The translations under genes were made by a program, and so were the position numbers. 64,000 bases of DNA from Arthrobacter dokdonellae. GTDB lineage: Bacteria; Actinomycetota; Actinomycetes; Actinomycetales; Micrococcaceae. Shown one piece after another: positions 1 through 8,273 of the stretch; positions within the stretch are counted from its first letter, which is position 1; every line of letters begins with the position of its first letter. The DNA lies in NCBI RefSeq assembly GCF_003268655.1, contig NZ_CP029642.1, positions 4,092,001 through 4,156,000 on the forward strand, in the 5' to 3' direction. The notes below the pieces were generated by a model. That model did no database searches, had not been told where the DNA came from, and worked only from the letters and a program-made list of their open reading frames with translations.

Positions 1-1250
1 GTGTCGCTCGCGCTGGTTTTCCCCTGGTACATGGTGAGCATGGCAGTACTGACATCGGAGGACAGGCCAGGCATTTTGGCTTCCGTCGCAAAGTCTTCAA
101 AACCTGTGTTGGTCATCTCCAGGAAGGACTTGGCGTGTGCCGGGTAGTTGCCTTCCAGGACCACTGAGTCGGCCCCCTTGACGGACGGGACGGCGTTGCC
201 GCCATCGGCCAAGCGGAGGGTCTGGCCCTTGGCGCAGAGGAACTCGCCAACAAAGGTCTTTGCCGCTGCGGGCGCCTTCGTCTTGGCGTTGATCACAAGG
301 TAGGACGCGGCGACGCCACTGCTGCCTGGCTTGCCGGAAACGGTGGGCCAGGGGGCGATGTCGTAGTCATCCTTGGTGCCTGACTGCTCGGCCGTGGCGA
401 TGCCGTAACGCCCCTGGACGTAGAAGCCCGCCTTATGGGAGACGAAGAGACTGTCCGCGCCGGAACCGTCCGGCAGGGTGTCGGCCACGGTGAAGGACTT
501 GTTGGTGAAGGCGTCGGCCAGCGAATGGAGCGCGGCGACACTCTTGGGGTCCTCCGGGAGCACAAACTTTCCAGCGGCGTTGAACACCTGGCCGCCGTTG
601 GCCGCGACCCAGCTCCAGTGCGTGGACCAGTAGTTCCAGAACATGGCCCCCGTCAGGCCCTTGGCGGCGAGCTTGGCGCACATGGCAAGGAATGTTTCGA
701 TGGTCCAGTTGCCGGCCGCGGCCAGCTCTGCGGGGTTCTCGGTGATGCCGGCCGCGGCAAGTGCTTTCTTGTCGAACCAGAAAACGTCCGGGTTGCAGTC
801 GTTGGGCAGTGCGAAGATGCCCGTGTCTGTCCTGCCCGCACCAAAGAGGGCCGGGTTGAAGTCGTCAAGCTTGACCTTGGCGTCCGCGCCTTCCACCACG
901 GGAGTCAGGTCCATGAGCACGCCGGCAGAGACGAACTTGCCGATGTAGTCGTCACCAACATAGAAAACGTCGGGCGCGGTGCCGGAGGTGAGCTGGGTCA
1001 GCAGCTTGGAGTGGTAGTCCGAGTAGGACGGGACCATCTGCAAGGTCGCCGCGATAGTGGGATTGTCCGCCTTGAAATGGGAGTTGAACTTCTTGAAGCG
1101 CTGCCCCTCTTCCGGGGTGCCCCAGGTGGACCAGGTGATTTTGGATGTGGCATTGCCGCCGGTTGATCCGCAGGCGGTGGTGGTCAGCAGCGCGCCGACG
1201 CCCAAGGCGCCTGTGAAGAAATTCCGACGGCTTAGGGTGAAACTGTTCAC
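1..1250 (-). CDS. Sugar ABC transporter solute-binding lipoprotein, C-terminus cut by window edge
   Basis: This is an extracytoplasmic carbohydrate-binding protein of a CUT1-type ABC importer; the reading frame is still open at base 1, so the C-terminus is missing. The GTG start at 1248-1250 is preceded by a GGAG ribosome site six bases away. The N-terminus carries a twin-arginine motif (SRRNFF) and then a hydrophobic stretch ending in a lipobox-like cysteine (TTACGS), so it is probably a Tat-exported lipoprotein. The body has typical family features (WSTWGTPEEGQ, APDVFYVG, a GRYGIA segment). It lies 86 bp downstream of gcvPB on the same strand, behind a strong hairpin, and may be co-transcribed with it. 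The ligand is unknown; the nearby GH42 enzyme suggests a galactoside-like sugar. Confidence 0.9.
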   Translation of the reverse strand, partial: MNSFTLSRRNFFTGALGVGALLTTTACGSTGGNATSKITWSTWGTPEEGQRFKKFNSHFKADNPTIAATLQMVPSYSDYHSKLLTQLTSGTAPDVFYVGDDYIGKFVSAGVLMDLTPVVEGADAKVKLDDFNPALFGAGRTDTGIFALPNDCNPDVFWFDKKALAAAGITENPAELAAAGNWTIETFLAMCAKLAAKGLTGAMFWNYWSTHWSWVAANGGQVFNAAGKFVLPEDPKSVAALHSLADAFTNKSFTVADTLPDGSGADSLFVSHKAGFYVQGRYGIATAEQSGTKDDYDIAPWPTVSGKPGSSGVAASYLVINAKTKAPAAAKTFVGEFLCAKGQTLRLADGGNAVPSVKGADSVVLEGNYPAHAKSFLEMTNTGFEDFATEAKMPGLSSDVSTAMLTMYQGKTSASD

Positions 1251-1290
1251 GAGGTACTCCTGGTTCGTTGGTGCGCGATGGGGTGGGACC

Positions 1291-1326
1291 GTCCGGCGGC
1301 CACACCTGTTGTGCATGCCGCCGGAC
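1291..1326 (-). other. Strong intercistronic hairpin between gcvPB and the binding-protein gene
   Basis: A perfect 10-bp inverted repeat (1291-1300 with 1317-1326) encloses a second small CACA/TGTG stem. It lies just after the gcvPB stop and before the next gene. No T-run follows on the minus strand, so RNA processing or partial attenuation is more likely than full termination. Confidence 0.6.
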
Positions 1327-1336
1327 GTTTAATGCG

Positions 1337-2899
1337 TTAGTTACTCAGGTGCTTTTTCTGGTACGCGCGCCAAGTAATGGCCCAGCGCGCCGGGTCGTCC
1401 AGGTCATCGTGGTGGATGTGGTGCACGGTTTGGTTGTGGGGCGCTGTGCGCACGATCTCCGGGTTTGTGCGGGCCTCCCCAGCGACGTGCGCCAGCACAG
1501 CCACGTACTCGTCGATCTCGGTCTTGGAGTAGGACTCCGTGGGCTCGAGCGTGAACGGCTGCGGCACAAGATACGGGTGGTGGCTGGTCCAGTAGTGCAT
1601 GCCAAAATCGGACATCCGGATTCCGATCTCCTCGCTGCTTACCCCCGTTTCTTCGAATAGCTCCTGCCAGGAGTAGCGAACCTGCTCAATGCGCCGCTTG
1701 CCCTCCGCGTACGGCGCGGAGGCGCCGGGGATTTCAAGTACCTTGGCCAGCAGGTAGTTGTTGTTGAGCACGGCGATCTCGGCAACCTGTCGTAATCCGT
1801 CGGCGCCGAGAGCCATGATCCAGGCATACGCACGCACCACGTTGGGTGCCACGCCGAAGAAGGGGGCGACGGTCCCGACCGACTGGGGGTGGTCACGGTT
1901 GACTGTAAATGTCTCCCCCACCTTGTCGATCGTTGGCCCGGGCAGGAAGGGGACCAATTTCTCCGACACGCAGCTGGCGCCGGCGCCGGGGCCGCCGCTG
2001 CCATGCGGCGTGCCGAACGTTTTGTGCAGGTTGAAGTGGCACAGGTCGAAGCCCGCGTCGGAAGCCCGGGTGATGCCCAGAATTCCGTTGGCGTTGGCCT
2101 GGTCGTAGGCAGCCAAGGCGCCTACGTCGTGGACGATGTCCACGAATTCGCGGATCTTGGCGTTGTAGATGCCGGTGTCCTCGGGGTTGGTGATCATCAA
2201 GGCGGCGGTGCGCGGCGAAACGGCGGCCCGCAGCGCATCGATGTCCGGGTAGCCGTCGGCGTCGGGCATCAATGTGATGACCTTGTAGCCTGCGGCCTTG
2301 GCACAGGCGGCATTGGAAGGGTGGGAGAAGATGGTCGTGATGACCTCGTCGCGCACCTCGCCTTCCCCGTGCGACTCGTGGTAGGCGCGGATCATGGCAA
2401 TGTTCGCCCAGATCGCGGCCGAGCCGCCTTGGGTCTGCATGCTGACCCGGGACATGCCGGAGATCTCGGCCAGCATCTGCTCCATGCGCCAATAGATTTC
2501 CAGCAGGCCCTGGATGCTGGCCTCGTCCTGCAGCGGGTGGATGTCCATCAGCTTCGGCGTGCGGATGATGGTCTCGTTTACTTTGGGGCTGTACTTCATC
2601 GTGCAGGTGCCCTGTCCGATGTCGATGTTGAAGTCAGCGCCAAGGTTTTCCTGGCTCACGCGCAGGTAATGGCGCACCACGCGCATCTGGGCGAGTTCGG
2701 GCAGTGCGGGGGCGGAGGCGCGGCGCAGCGGAGTCAGTCGGTCCTCGAGCAGGTCGAGTGCCTCAACGGCGGCCGATTCGGCTTGCTGGACCAGGATGCC
2801 GCGTTCGCCGGGGGTGCTCAGTTCGAATATGATCGGCTCGTCCCAGCGGGCCTGGTGGAAACGGCGCAGGACGGGCTTGGGTGCGACGGGAAGTGCCAT
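1337..2899 (-). CDS. gcvPB: Glycine dehydrogenase (decarboxylating) subunit 2-like protein, divergent
   Basis: At 520 aa this belongs to the PLP-dependent P-protein beta-subunit family (usually a little under 500 aa). Visible family blocks are the N-terminal FELSTPGERG, the TCTMKYSPKVNE block near residue 100 and the PLP-lysine block NLHKTFGTPHG with Lys293. The protein departs from canonical GcvPB at two active-site blocks. The usual AHGE block reads QTQGGSAAIW, and the usual SAHGTNPAS block reads FSHPSNAACA. It starts 2 bp after the gcvPA stop with a GGAG ribosome site, so the pair forms one operon. No gcvH or gcvT lies in the window. The family call is firm, but glycine as the substrate is not. 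Confidence 0.88.
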   Translation of the reverse strand: MALPVAPKPVLRRFHQARWDEPIIFELSTPGERGILVQQAESAAVEALDLLEDRLTPLRRASAPALPELAQMRVVRHYLRVSQENLGADFNIDIGQGTCTMKYSPKVNETIIRTPKLMDIHPLQDEASIQGLLEIYWRMEQMLAEISGMSRVSMQTQGGSAAIWANIAMIRAYHESHGEGEVRDEVITTIFSHPSNAACAKAAGYKVITLMPDADGYPDIDALRAAVSPRTAALMITNPEDTGIYNAKIREFVDIVHDVGALAAYDQANANGILGITRASDAGFDLCHFNLHKTFGTPHGSGGPGAGASCVSEKLVPFLPGPTIDKVGETFTVNRDHPQSVGTVAPFFGVAPNVVRAYAWIMALGADGLRQVAEIAVLNNNYLLAKVLEIPGASAPYAEGKRRIEQVRYSWQELFEETGVSSEEIGIRMSDFGMHYWTSHHPYLVPQPFTLEPTESYSKTEIDEYVAVLAHVAGEARTNPEIVRTAPHNQTVHHIHHDDLDDPARWAITWRAYQKKHLSN

Positions 2900-2901
2900 T
2901 C

Positions 2902-4272
2902 TTAGTTCTCCTTCAAAACGGCCGTGAGAGTGGCGGCGAGTGTGTCAATATCAGCGGCGGTAAGCTGCTCGGTCACGCAGACGAGCAGGCGGTTGCCGGT
3001 CAGCACGACGCCTGGCTCGATCCCGCGGGCTCGCAGAGCAGTGACGACCTCGGTGCTGGTAAGTGCGGCGTTGGAAAAGTCGACGACGATTTCCCGCAGG
3101 TGCAGTGCCGTGTCAGACAGCTCCAGCCCGTCCACGGAAGCGAGCTGCTGGGCGGCATAGGCGGTGCGGGCCAGCAAGGTCTCCCCCAGCTCAGCCATTC
3201 CCGTCGGGCCCATGGAGGCCAGATATACACCGGCTGCAATCCCCCAAAGGGCGGCAGCGGTGCCCACCCACTCCTTTCCTTCTTCACGCAGCGCGAAGGA
3301 GGTGCGGTCCCATGCGACGTCGCCGAAGCCGTACTCGCCCTCGACGTCCGTGGACTCCAGGCCGAAGAGCCGCGAAGGCATCTCCAGTACAAAGGTGGGG
3401 TCGTCGTGAACGGCAATGAAACCGCCGCGGCCGCCACCAAACCACTGGTGGACGCCCAAGGACTGGATGTCACCACAGACGATGTCTGCTCCCCAGTCCG
3501 CGGGAGGTGACAGGACACCGTAGGCAATCGGGTCGGTCCCGACGACGGCGATGGCCCCGGCATCGTGGGCCAGGCGGGCCAGCTGCGCGCCCTGCGCCTC
3601 GAGGGCACCGTGGAAGCTGGGGGTCTGGATCCAGACGGCCGCGGTGCCAGAGTCGATGGCCAGGGCCGCGGCCTCAAGGTCGGCCGTACCGTTATAGGAC
3701 GGGACGACGTGGAGGTCCATGAAAGAGCGCACGTAGTCGGACACCTTTGACAGCATGTCCGGGTTGGCATCGCTAACCAGGACGATGCCGCGGCGGCCCG
3801 TGATGCGCCCCGCCATCGCCAACGCGGTGGCGGTCGCCTGCATGCCGTCATACGTCGGGACGTTGACAACGTCCATGTTCAGCAGCTCGGCCATCATCGA
3901 CTGGTACTCGAAGAGGGCCTGAAACCGGCCGTGGTCCTCGTATGGCTCGCCAGCGTAGGCAGTCAAGAATTCGCTGCGGTTGATGACCTCGCCCACCACC
4001 GACGGCACGTAGTGATTGTACGTCCCCGCGCCTAGGAAGCTCAGGGTCTCCCGGGTGCTCTTGTTCTTGTTCAGCAGCGCGCTGACATGACGTTCCAGGT
4101 CGGCCTCAGCCAGAAAGGGGGCCGGCAGGTTCAGGCTGCCCTGCACGCGCAGGCTGGCCGGAATGTCGGCATAGAATTCGTCGATGTCGGCGGCGCCGAC
4201 AGCGGTCAGCATCGCGTCCCGGACGGCCGGGACCGAGTTTGGGATGTAGGGATGGGCTACAGGGTTGTTCAT
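2902..4272 (-). CDS. gcvPA: Glycine dehydrogenase (decarboxylating) subunit 1-like protein, divergent
   Basis: At 456 aa this matches the usual GcvPA length and would pair with the following gcvPB to form a heterotetrameric P-protein. The N-terminus (HPYIPNSVPAVRDAML, then ADIPASLR) and the SFLGAGTYNHYVPSVV and FEYQSMMAEL blocks are diagnostic. Some normally conserved residues differ, for example NVPTYDG where NASMYDG is usual, in line with the divergence of its partner. Many actinomycetes carry a single fused GcvP, so a split pair beside sugar-uptake genes is unusual. The ATG has an AGGTGA ribosome site. The upstream promoter contains the 15-bp palindrome also found ahead of the sugar transporter operon. 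Confidence 0.88.
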   Translation of the reverse strand: MNNPVAHPYIPNSVPAVRDAMLTAVGAADIDEFYADIPASLRVQGSLNLPAPFLAEADLERHVSALLNKNKSTRETLSFLGAGTYNHYVPSVVGEVINRSEFLTAYAGEPYEDHGRFQALFEYQSMMAELLNMDVVNVPTYDGMQATATALAMAGRITGRRGIVLVSDANPDMLSKVSDYVRSFMDLHVVPSYNGTADLEAAALAIDSGTAAVWIQTPSFHGALEAQGAQLARLAHDAGAIAVVGTDPIAYGVLSPPADWGADIVCGDIQSLGVHQWFGGGRGGFIAVHDDPTFVLEMPSRLFGLESTDVEGEYGFGDVAWDRTSFALREEGKEWVGTAAALWGIAAGVYLASMGPTGMAELGETLLARTAYAAQQLASVDGLELSDTALHLREIVVDFSNAALTSTEVVTALRARGIEPGVVLTGNRLLVCVTEQLTAADIDTLAATLTAVLKEN

Positions 4273-4335
4273 GGATTCACCTCAGGTGTTGTGGCGGGCG
4301 TGCCGCCGCATGGCGCGAGAGCAAGTTCTGCATTC

Positions 4336-4350
4336 TGTATACAGTACACA
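4336..4350. promoter_or_regulatory. 15-bp imperfect palindromic operator, copy 1
   Basis: TGTATACAGTACACA is a 15-bp imperfect palindrome (12 of 14 paired positions symmetric) and recurs identically at 9609-9623. It overlaps the -10 and start region of the predicted gcvPA promoter, a position expected for a repressor. The shape resembles operators of GntR-type regulators, but no matching regulator gene is present in the window. Confidence 0.7.
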
Positions 4351-4376
4351 TTATGTTGTGCGTAGGATGCAGTCAA
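4348..4376 (-). promoter_or_regulatory. Predicted sigma-70-type promoter of the gcvPA-gcvPB operon
   Basis: On the minus strand TTGACT (4376-4371) is followed after 17 bp by TAATGT (4353-4348). The palindromic operator begins inside the -10 element. The transcript would begin about 65 bp upstream of the gcvPA ATG. Confidence 0.6.
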
Positions 4377-4386
4377 GAAATATCGA

Positions 4387-4431
4387 GGAAAAATTTCAGC
4401 CCACCCCGTCGACACATCGCGGGGCGGGCTG
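4387..4431 (-). terminator. Rho-independent terminator of the GH42/ABC operon
   Basis: On the minus strand an 11-bp stem (4431-4421 with 4407-4397, one G-T pair) is followed directly by AAATTTTTCC. It lies about 30 bp beyond the stop of the GH42 gene and separates that operon from the gcvPA promoter. Confidence 0.8.
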
Positions 4432-4460
4432 AAGGCCCGGTGACGGGCGATATTTGACGG

Positions 4461-6527
4461 CTAGACGGTCTGAAGTTGTGCGCTTCGGGCGACCACGTGC
4501 ACGCTGTCGTCATAGCCATGCTGCACCACCAGGACGCCGCGGGCCTGCAGCTGGCATCGTCCCTCAGCGCCCTGCCCGGCGTCGCTCCCACCGACCAGGA
4601 CCGCCGCCCCGGTAGGCAGTGAAACGTCCAGCGACGTCGCGGAGCGATTGAGCACGAAGGTAAAGGAAGTGTCACCGTTGCGGCGCACCACCACCTCGAC
4701 GTCGCGCCCTGCCCCGTCGCGCGTGGTCACGTCGGCCGCAAGGAAGATCCGGTGCACCAGCTCCCTCAGCCCGGCGTCCTCAAGGCAGGTGCTCAAATAC
4801 CAGGCGGAACCGGCGCCGTGCTGCCGCACGGTCACGGCCGGGCGCCCATCCAGCTCGCCGCCGGAGTAGCTGGCCACGGAGCGCGCGTCGACAGCGTCAA
4901 GCCATTCCCCGGCGGTGTGCACGCCATGCAAGTCACCGTCCATACGCACTTGGCCGCTCTCGCCGGCGGGAAGCGGCCAGACTTCGTCAACCTCGACGCC
5001 GAGCAACGGGCGCAGCGGGCCGGGCGCACCGCCGTGATGGACGTGATCATTTTCGTCCACGACACCGGAGAACGCACCCACGACGACCGTCCCGCCTGCT
5101 GCCGCGTAGGCGTCCAGCTGAGCGGCCAGGGCCGGGGTGGCCAGATACAGATTGGGCACCAGCAGCACCTTGTAGGCCGACCAGTCGGCCCCGGCACGGA
5201 CCAGATCCACAGTGACGCCCAAGGTGAAAGACGCCCGGTGCCAGTCCCTGGCCTGGCCGATCCAGCTGAGCCGGTTCGTCGGAAGGGAATCCGGCGCGGC
5301 CAAAGCCCACTTGGAATCCCAGTTGCAGAGCATGGCGACGTCAGCCACCACCCTGCTGCCTTTGAGGGCTCCAAGCTGCTGGAGTTCGGCACCCAGCATG
5401 CTGCATTCCTGGAACGTCCGACTCGCCTCGCCGCGGTGGCCCAGGATGGCAGCGTGGAATTTCTCGGGGCCGAACCTTGCCGCCCTCCACTGAAAATACA
5501 TGACGCCCTCGGCGCCGTGGGCCAGGGCTTGGTAGCTGTCCAGCCGCATGACGCCGGGCGCCTTGGGCACATTGATGTCACGCCAGCTGACGGCGCTGGC
5601 CGACTGTTCCAGAAGCAGCCATGGGGCTCCTCCCTTGGCTCCGCGCATGAGGGCGTAGTTCAGCGATGCGTCAATGTGGGCTCCCGGATCGGCGGGATCC
5701 GGGTAAGCGTCGTCGGTGACAATGTCTTCGGCATCAGCGAAGGCGAAGTAGTCCAGCTCGTGCAGGATGGACATGAAGTTGGTGGTTACCGGCAGATCAG
5801 GTGTCACGTCACGGAGCACGTCAACCTCGGCCGTGAACAGTTCCAGCATGGCGTCGGAGGAAAAGCGCTCAAAGTCGAGCCTCTGGGTGGAGTTGATGGG
5901 GCCTGTGGATTCACGCGGCGGTTCGATCGCCTCGAAGTCGAGGTAGTGCTGGCCCCAGCAGCTGGTTCCCCAAGCGTCGTTCAGGGCTTCGATGCTCGTG
6001 TACTTCGCGCGCAGCCACGTGCGGAAATGGACCGCGGAGGTGTCGCACCAGCAGCGGGAGACGTGGTCGCCGTATTCGTTGGAAACGTGCCAGAGGCGCA
6101 CGGCAGGATGCTTCCCATAGCGTTCGGCCATGGCGCGGGTGAGTCGAAGCGCGTATTGACGGAAGATGGGCGAGCTGAAGCAGTAGGCCTGCCGGGAGCC
6201 GAATTCCAGTTGCGTTCCGTCGGCCGTGACGGGCAGGATCTGCGGGTATTTGCGGACGAGCCACGCTGGCGGGGTCGCCGTCGCGGTTGCGAGGTCGATC
6301 GCGATGCCGGCGCCGTGCAACAGTTCTACGACGTCGTCAAGCCAGCCGAAGTCGAAGCATCCTTCCTCCGGCTCCAGCAGGGGCCAGGAAAAAACGGAGA
6401 CAGTGATGAAGTTGACCCCCGCCTGACGCATTAGCCGGACGTCCTCCTCCCATACCTCCCTCGGCCACTGCTCGGGGTTGTAGTCGCCGCCAAAAGCGAT
6501 GCCATCGAGTTCCAGCGTCCGGGTCAT
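4461..6527 (-). CDS. GH42 beta-galactosidase
   Basis: A 688-residue glycoside hydrolase of family 42, which removes beta-linked galactose from galactosides. The N-terminus (GGDYNPEQWPREVWEEDVRLM) is the family signature. The acid/base Glu sits in HVSNEYGDH and is followed by a CWCD segment of the family's metal site; the nucleophile Glu lies in LLLEQSASAVSW. There is no signal peptide, so it acts in the cytoplasm on imported sugar. I chose the ATG at 6527 because it overlaps the permease stop as ATGA and starts right before the conserved core; longer in-frame upstream sequence runs through the permease gene and is not family-like. It is the last gene of a four-gene operon. Confidence 0.93.
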   Translation of the reverse strand: MTRTLELDGIAFGGDYNPEQWPREVWEEDVRLMRQAGVNFITVSVFSWPLLEPEEGCFDFGWLDDVVELLHGAGIAIDLATATATPPAWLVRKYPQILPVTADGTQLEFGSRQAYCFSSPIFRQYALRLTRAMAERYGKHPAVRLWHVSNEYGDHVSRCWCDTSAVHFRTWLRAKYTSIEALNDAWGTSCWGQHYLDFEAIEPPRESTGPINSTQRLDFERFSSDAMLELFTAEVDVLRDVTPDLPVTTNFMSILHELDYFAFADAEDIVTDDAYPDPADPGAHIDASLNYALMRGAKGGAPWLLLEQSASAVSWRDINVPKAPGVMRLDSYQALAHGAEGVMYFQWRAARFGPEKFHAAILGHRGEASRTFQECSMLGAELQQLGALKGSRVVADVAMLCNWDSKWALAAPDSLPTNRLSWIGQARDWHRASFTLGVTVDLVRAGADWSAYKVLLVPNLYLATPALAAQLDAYAAAGGTVVVGAFSGVVDENDHVHHGGAPGPLRPLLGVEVDEVWPLPAGESGQVRMDGDLHGVHTAGEWLDAVDARSVASYSGGELDGRPAVTVRQHGAGSAWYLSTCLEDAGLRELVHRIFLAADVTTRDGAGRDVEVVVRRNGDTSFTFVLNRSATSLDVSLPTGAAVLVGGSDAGQGAEGRCQLQARGVLVVQHGYDDSVHVVARSAQLQTV

Positions 6528-7345
6528 CCCTTGACCGCCCCTCCCATAAGTCCTGATACGAATTGTTTTTGGAAAATTATGAAGACCAGCAGCAGCGGTA
6601 GGGTGGCCAGCAGAGAACCGAGCATCAGACCGGAATAGTCCACCCGTGACAGCCCGATCATCGTGTTCAAAGCCACGGGCAGGGTGTATTTGTCCTCGGT
6701 GTTGAGCATCAGCAGCGGCCAGATGAAGGAGTTCCACTGACTAATGAACGTGTAGATCATGAGCGCAGCCAGCTGCGGCCGGGCAACCGGCATCACAATG
6801 CGATAGAACGTCTTGAGTTCCCCCGCGCCGTCGATTCGGGCCGACTCGATCAGGCTGTCGGGAAAGTCCAGAAATGCCTGGCGCATGAGGAAGATGCCGA
6901 AGGCGTTGGCCAGAAATGGCAGAATCAGCGCCTGGAAGGTATTGACCCAGCCCAGGCTCGCCATCATCTGGAACAGTGGTACCAGCAGCACCTGCATCGG
7001 GATCATCATGGTCAACAGCACCGCGCCGAGTACAAGGCCGCGACCGCGGAAGCGGAATTTGGCCAGGCCGTAGCCGCACATGGCGCTGACCACGGAGGAA
7101 AAGGCAGTGTAGATGATGGCCACCACCAGTGAGTTCAGCATGACCTGGGAAAAATTGGTCTCCTTTTGGAGTCGGGCCAGGTTGTTCCACAGTTCCCTAC
7201 CCGGCAGCAACGGCAGCGGTGTCGCGAACACGTCCGCCGTCGTATGCGTTGAAGCGATGACCATCCACAGGAACGGGATGATGCTCAGGACCGCACCGAC
7301 CAGCAGCACCAGATAGACCGGGAACTTTTTGAGCGTCTGCGTCAT
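6524..7345 (-). CDS. Carbohydrate ABC transporter permease, MalG/LacG type
   Basis: A 273-aa inner-membrane permease with about six hydrophobic segments and the EAA-loop signature ESARIDGAGELKTFYRIVMP, which contacts the ATPase. It ends in the short C-terminal tail typical of MalG-like subunits. The stop overlaps the GH42 start and its own start overlaps the stop of the MalF-type gene, so translation is coupled. No ATPase gene is present in the operon; such CUT1 importers in actinomycetes usually share a distant MsiK-type ATPase, which is an inference here. Confidence 0.93.
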   Translation of the reverse strand: MTQTLKKFPVYLVLLVGAVLSIIPFLWMVIASTHTTADVFATPLPLLPGRELWNNLARLQKETNFSQVMLNSLVVAIIYTAFSSVVSAMCGYGLAKFRFRGRGLVLGAVLLTMMIPMQVLLVPLFQMMASLGWVNTFQALILPFLANAFGIFLMRQAFLDFPDSLIESARIDGAGELKTFYRIVMPVARPQLAALMIYTFISQWNSFIWPLLMLNTEDKYTLPVALNTMIGLSRVDYSGLMLGSLLATLPLLLVFIIFQKQFVSGLMGGAVKG

Positions 7346-8271
7346 TTCTTCTCTTTCATGATCACGAACTGCACCACGGATACCACGGCGATGATCGCCA
7401 CGAGCAGCCAGGCAATGGCGGAGGCGTAGCCGAAGTCGAATTGCTGGAAACCCACCTTGTACAGGTACAGCACGGGAGTCAGCGTGGCGTTGTTGGGCCC
7501 GCCGCCTGTAAGTATGAAGTTTTCGTCAAACAGCTGCAGGGCACCAATTGTGGAGGTGATGGAGCTGAAGAGGATCACTGGACGAAGCTGCGGGATGACG
7601 ATCTTGGCAAAGATCGCCCAACGGCCGGCGCCGTCGATTCGGGCAGCCTCGTAGAGCTCCGCTGGGATTCCTTGAAGTCCGGCCAGGATGATGACCATGT
7701 TGTACCCGGTCCATCGCCAGGTGATCGAGGCGATGAGCGCAACGCGGGACCAAGCTTCGCTGTTGAGCCAGTCCACCGGGGACATGCCGAACATACCCAG
7801 CATCTGGTTGACCGCGCCGCCGTCGGTCGCGAGCATGACCCGGAACACAAGGGAATAGGCCACCAACGTGGTCACGGCTGGCAGGAAGTGGATGGCACGG
7901 AAACCGGTGCGGAACCGCAACCATGATTGGTTGAGCAGGTACGCAAGTCCCAGCGCTGTGCAAACCATGAGCGGAACCTGGATAACCAGGATCAGTCCAA
8001 CGTTGAACAGGCTTTTGCCGACCAGCGGGTCGTGGAACAGGCGCATGTATTGCGCCCCTCCCACCCAGGTGGATACCCCGCCGGTGGTCGAGAAGAAGCT
8101 CTGCCACAGCGAGGACAGCAGCGGGTAGAGAAAGAAGATGGCGAAGAGGGCGACCGCAGGCAGGACGAACCAATAGCCGGGCCGACGGCGTCGGGCCGAG
8201 GTGCGCGTCCCCGCCCGGCCATCCGCTTTTCCGGACAGCCGGCGGGTGGGCCGAAGAAGTGTGCCGGTCAT
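7342..8271 (-). CDS. Carbohydrate ABC transporter permease, MalF/LacF type
   Basis: A 309-aa permease with a basic, Arg-rich N-terminal cytoplasmic segment (about residues 1-30), a first membrane segment near residues 32-52 and the EAA-loop ELYEAARIDGAGRWAIFAKIVIP near residue 210. It is the partner of the MalG-type permease, with which it overlaps by 4 bp, and begins 2 bp after the stop of the binding-protein gene. Together with that protein it would form the import channel for the GH42 substrate. Confidence 0.93.
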   Translation of the reverse strand: MTGTLLRPTRRLSGKADGRAGTRTSARRRRPGYWFVLPAVALFAIFFLYPLLSSLWQSFFSTTGGVSTWVGGAQYMRLFHDPLVGKSLFNVGLILVIQVPLMVCTALGLAYLLNQSWLRFRTGFRAIHFLPAVTTLVAYSLVFRVMLATDGGAVNQMLGMFGMSPVDWLNSEAWSRVALIASITWRWTGYNMVIILAGLQGIPAELYEAARIDGAGRWAIFAKIVIPQLRPVILFSSITSTIGALQLFDENFILTGGGPNNATLTPVLYLYKVGFQQFDFGYASAIAWLLVAIIAVVSVVQFVIMKEKK

Positions 8272-8273
8272 GG

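Noticed and set aside
1889..2905. A 338-codon plus-strand open frame opposite gcvPB
   Set aside because: Antisense shadow; its sequence is low-complexity Gly/Val/Ala/Arg without motifs.
4752..6434. A 560-codon plus-strand open frame opposite the GH42 gene
   Set aside because: It is antisense to a clear GH42 enzyme, has no family-like sequence and arises from high third-position GC.
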